This document shows positions 60,690-64,000 of a stretch of DNA of 64,000 bases, piece after piece. Every line of letters starts with the position of its first letter. Within the stretch, counting starts at the first letter, position 1. The stretch covers positions 50,248 to 114,247 of the forward strand of contig CALYDD020000374.1 of the NCBI GenBank assembly GCA_944472135.2, written 5' to 3'. The notes under the pieces were generated by a model. It worked only from the letters and a program-made list of their open reading frames with translations, had not been told where the DNA came from and did not search any database. The stretch comes from Trichobilharzia regenti. Lineage: Eukaryota > Platyhelminthes > Trematoda > Strigeidida > Schistosomatidae. Made by a program: the position numbers and the translations under genes.

Positions 60690-62495
60690 AGTTATCGATT
60701 TACATAGAGATAGAAAAGTGCGTGAAAATGTGTGGAAAAAGATCAAGCCTCTATGAAAGAGACGTTTAAGAAACGTATACAACGTCTTAGGAGGCAAGAA
60801 GGAGAAAGACAAAAAAATGCTCTATAACCGCACCAGGAAGGTAGTAGAGTAACAGCAGATATCTAGACAGAAGATGAACCGGTGCAAGGTTGAACGACAA
60901 AAAGCGAAGTAAAACACACTGAATAAAGAAAAAAAGAAGAATGCTATGAAGGACAAATAAAAGTTTATGACACCCTGCCGAATGGAGCAGAATATGCTGC
61001 AGATAAGACAGACATTAGATCACCGTATAAGATAACTAGGTGGCTCTACGAGAAGCGATAACCACAAATGAGATCAATGAGAGATAGTTAATAAAACCAA
61101 TTTATCAAGGGAGACGTTGGGAGGATCGTGTTTGGGAAATCATGAGTCAACCGACACCTACCACTCATCCGGAAACAGTGACACATGCTCAAGTGAACAT
61201 CAGTCAGCCAATGAATCTTTTTAATCGTAAAAAGTCACTGAAAAACGGGAGAAGGGTCAAAGTTGCTTGGCATTCCCCAGAAATACTGCAAACAGACCCC
61301 GGGAAGTTAGCAAATTCTCAAACATCACTTGTGCAGAAGATTTGGAAAGAAAGATACTTAGTGACTTCAAGGAGGGTCAAATGTCCACGCTATTAACACT
61401 TGATAACCTAGCTCTTTACGACAGCTGGCATGGACTGGCTCCTATCCAATCCAAACGGAGTATTCAGTGACATCATAATGTGGAAAGGGCTCTGGACGCG
61501 AAACTTTGCCTTGAACATGGTTGATTCAGGAAGAGGAAATCATGTGCGTACCAAACCGCAATAATAAGCATTGTCAGGGAACAGAGTAATGACTGACAGT
61601 GACCTCTCTACCTCAACTCTAAGTGCTGTGAAACAACTTTTAAAGTGTCAGACATGAAGTAATCTGCTCTCGACATCCATGAACCTCATTCGACAGATTT
61701 AGGATATACCAAATGCCGAGAGATTCACAATGGAAAATTCAGTGAATCCATTCAAGTGAATATGAGAATCAAACATACCCGCCCACTACCACTGACAATA
61801 TTCATAATTCCGGTGGACCGGATCATAAAACAGGACTTCGGTGGTGAGAAGTCCGACAGACATAATAGATTTAAATAGATTTGGACATTCTGGATGATTT
61901 CCGTCTGTCAAGCAGAGTCGAAAATTCACACATAAAAACAAGTAGGTCATCAAAAGAGACAAGAAAGACAGGAGTTCATGTGAGCGAGGAGATGACAAAA
62001 GTAATGACGACACTCAATAGATTAATTAATGCATCAATTATTATCAAAAAGTGAATTATAAAAGCCATCAACCTTCATCATTTTCAACTAAAAATGGCAG
62101 CATGGACGAGTACGTTGGAACCATTCAGCAACGGAAAACAAGATACAGAGAAGAACACCATTCCTACATCATGCTGGATATCATCACCATTTAACACATG
62201 GACATGATCTAGGTTTCAATACCAGTGTCAGATCATTGCTTTTGTATGGTTCATGGACCTAGCACATCACGAAAATCATTCCGAACAGGTTGCACGGGTC
62301 CATCTACTATTACCTCTAAAGAAGGAATTTGAGACTGACAGGACTTGTTTTAAAATGAAAGGACGACAGTCGCATGTCAAATTGCAGAGTGTCCCAGAAA
62401 TTAGATGTATAACATTTCTTTATTCACAGTTAAGCCACTATTCATGCATGTGCTGACACGATGACTTGGCTGGACAGTTCTTGAATAGTTTGCAT
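60690..62495 (+). pseudogene. Ancient RTE-type retrotransposon relic, unit 3
   Basis: Collinear with the relic at 32,920-34,705. The best pieces are SQPTPTTHPETVTHAQVNIS (61,145) against RPPPTTRPAIPTTEAEL, and TSLVQKIWKERYLVTSRR (near 61,327) against TPLLEKVWKEGKVPEDWK. LALYDSWHGLAPIQ (near 61,410) corresponds to CKNWRGIMLLSIP. No frame longer than about 85 codons remains. Its outer part is nearly identical to the inverted copy at 7,006-8,100. Confidence 0.7.
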
Positions 62496-63371
62496 TTGGC
62501 TTCGAGGATTTAGGATTCCATAGAACTAACTGGATTTGTTTATTGCTTGAATACCTGAGGTTTTTCACTATAGTCGCATGGGTGTCTGTTTTCTAGGCTG
62601 AGAAAGGACTCATTATTTATTTCATATTACGAAAACGACGCCGCTTCTGAGACTGTTCCAAATGTGTCTTGTATTATTAGTACAAGGAAGCATTATTGAC
62701 ACGGAAATTGCAGAACAGAGGGAAAGATATTCAACTGAATGTAAATTATATAATTAAACAAATATGTAATTCTTGAGTTTATTGGAGATTTATTCTATAG
62801 AAATAATGTGGGGTGGCTATCCTAGAGGGTTCCTTGAAATCTTACATTACCACAATTCTAGGCTGAAATAATGCTAGGTAATCTAGCATAGTCTAATAAT
62901 GCAAGACATGTTGAGAATAAGAGTTGACTGCAATTAAATGAAATGAACTCTCTGATTATTGAGTTGTCAAATGAATAACCAGTTGATTTTCCATCTAAAC
63001 AAAACACACCAATGTAAATAAACATTCATACTTTTTATGGATAAAAGAACAAATCTCATTTGTAATCTTTGATATTTCGGTTCCTTTGAAGATGATACCC
63101 ACATTTCGTACTTTGTCTAAAGATGTTAGTTATGCTGTTTCAATAAAATTAAACAGTTCGCAGGCACTTGAATCAAACATTAAAGTGGTGTAAAACAAAC
63201 GCGTTAAGATGATGTGCAGAAGTCAATTATTTGTAAAGTCCACTTGATAAATGTGGTATTCGAGTGTATGGAAATTACTGAAAAAATTATAATGAGAGCT
63301 TTAATCTGAATAATACGTCTATACATCACTCTGAGTTTTCAGTGTATATCTACTTACTACTCATATAGGAC

Positions 63372-64000
63372 TTTCCAGTAGAATAATAGTCTGCTGTTCC
63401 TTCAAGTGCTCTGGGAGCTTGTCCACAGCATAAAACCTTTCTGTTACATTCTTTGATAATTCCGTGATACATGATTTGAGTGAGTGAGTTCCTGGATTAT
63501 GTGAATGAGGTTTCTGGCAAAAGAAGGGAAAAGAAACGTACCAAATTATTACAAAGCCTGGAAAGCAAAACTCCAGAAATGTGATTTCTGCCAAACCTTG
63601 GTCGGTATGTTTATAATTTTTCTGATGTTGTTCTTGATGACACTGATTTTCAAGTATTATTCCTAGGCACTAAGTTTTGTGATAATCACGTTAGAATTAA
63701 TAAAATGGATATGAAAGTCCAGTTTGAAAACTTTCATGCACAAACTGAAGGATTGACACCTTCATCATCTGAGGCAGTTGAAAGTCTTAAATCAACTCTC
63801 GTCGACTGTTGTTATAAATATATAAATAGTAAACGGAGACAGAATAGCTTATTGACCAAGAAACACAGGGAAGCCCTAGATAAGCTGCGAAATAATGAGA
63901 ATATAATAATTTCGAAACCTGATAAAGGCTCTGGAGTAGTAATAATGAATAAGACTGAATACATGGATAAGATGAAAAGAATACTCAGTGATCATCGAAA
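63372..64000 (+). mobile_element. Penelope-like element PLE-1, right copy, cut by the window edge
   Basis: The start of the same element as at 3,560-6,105, at the same point of the unit. The RT N-terminal region is readable from about 63,484 (EFLDYVNEVSGKRREKKRTK) to the window end (MDKMKRILSDHR). One TGA, near 63,581, replaces the arginine CGA of the left copy. Few other differences are seen over the 500 bp compared. The RT core and nuclease lie beyond the window. Confidence 0.85.

Larger units (their letters stand above)
43185..63372 (+). repeat. Amplicon unit 3
   Basis: A direct, diverged copy of unit 2 with two RTE insertions (46,033-47,682 and 50,642-54,167). Removing them leaves about 15.0 kb. 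It keeps sequence that the palindrome arms have lost, such as the 226-bp segment near 44,130-44,290, and carries PLE-1 at its distal end. It is the best outgroup for ordering events in the two palindrome arms. Confidence 0.85.

Overview
The window reads as repeat-rich, AT-rich invertebrate nuclear DNA, most likely from a trematode flatworm of the schistosome type. The evidence is the mixture of elements: Penelope-like elements (PLEs) with reverse transcriptase (RT) and GIY-YIG endonuclease, an RTE-type non-LTR retrotransposon with endonuclease and RT in one frame, and short tRNA-headed SINEs. Genes are split by spliceosomal introns, and no bacterial or viral gene organisation is present. The species is an inference. 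No intact host gene was found.

The layout is dominated by several copies of one roughly 15-kb unit. Unit 2 (about 20.2-35.8 kb, + strand) and unit 3 (about 43.2-63.4 kb, + strand) are diverged direct copies. Unit 3 is longer because it carries two RTE insertions, at 46.0-47.7 kb and 50.6-54.2 kb. A third copy lies inverted at about 6.1-19.8 kb. Its inner part (9.8-19.8 kb) is almost identical to unit 2 and makes a giant palindrome with 10-11 kb arms around a 1.09-kb spacer (19,791-20,877). Its outer part (about 5.5-8.1 kb) instead matches unit 3 and the PLE at the right edge of the window. The left arm is therefore a mosaic, and the switch falls in a 137-bp tandem repeat present only there. 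A short, badly decayed inverted piece of the unit lies at 40.05-41.15 kb.

Each unit carries exons of one multi-pass membrane protein gene that I read as Bax-inhibitor-1/TMBIM (Lifeguard)-like. Exon order, phase-0 junctions and a TM7 signature support this tentatively. Every copy is damaged in a different way, so all are called pseudogenes. Each unit also contains an ancient, heavily decayed RTE relic.

Region by region: 0-1.85 kb, no gene seen; 1.85-3.15 kb, fragment of a second PLE lineage (-); 3.15-3.5 kb, forward copy of the unit's distal flank; 3.9-6.1 kb, PLE-1 (-); 6.1-9.7 kb, outer left unit with a SINE; 9.8-19.8 kb, left palindrome arm; 19.8-20.9 kb, spacer with a SINE; 20.9-32.0 kb, right arm; 32-36 kb, rest of unit 2; 36-40 kb, nothing recognised; 40-41.3 kb, inverted gene fragment and SINE; 41.8-43.0 kb, PLE-3 between inverted repeats; 43.2-63.4 kb, unit 3; 63.4-64 kb, start of a second PLE-1 copy.
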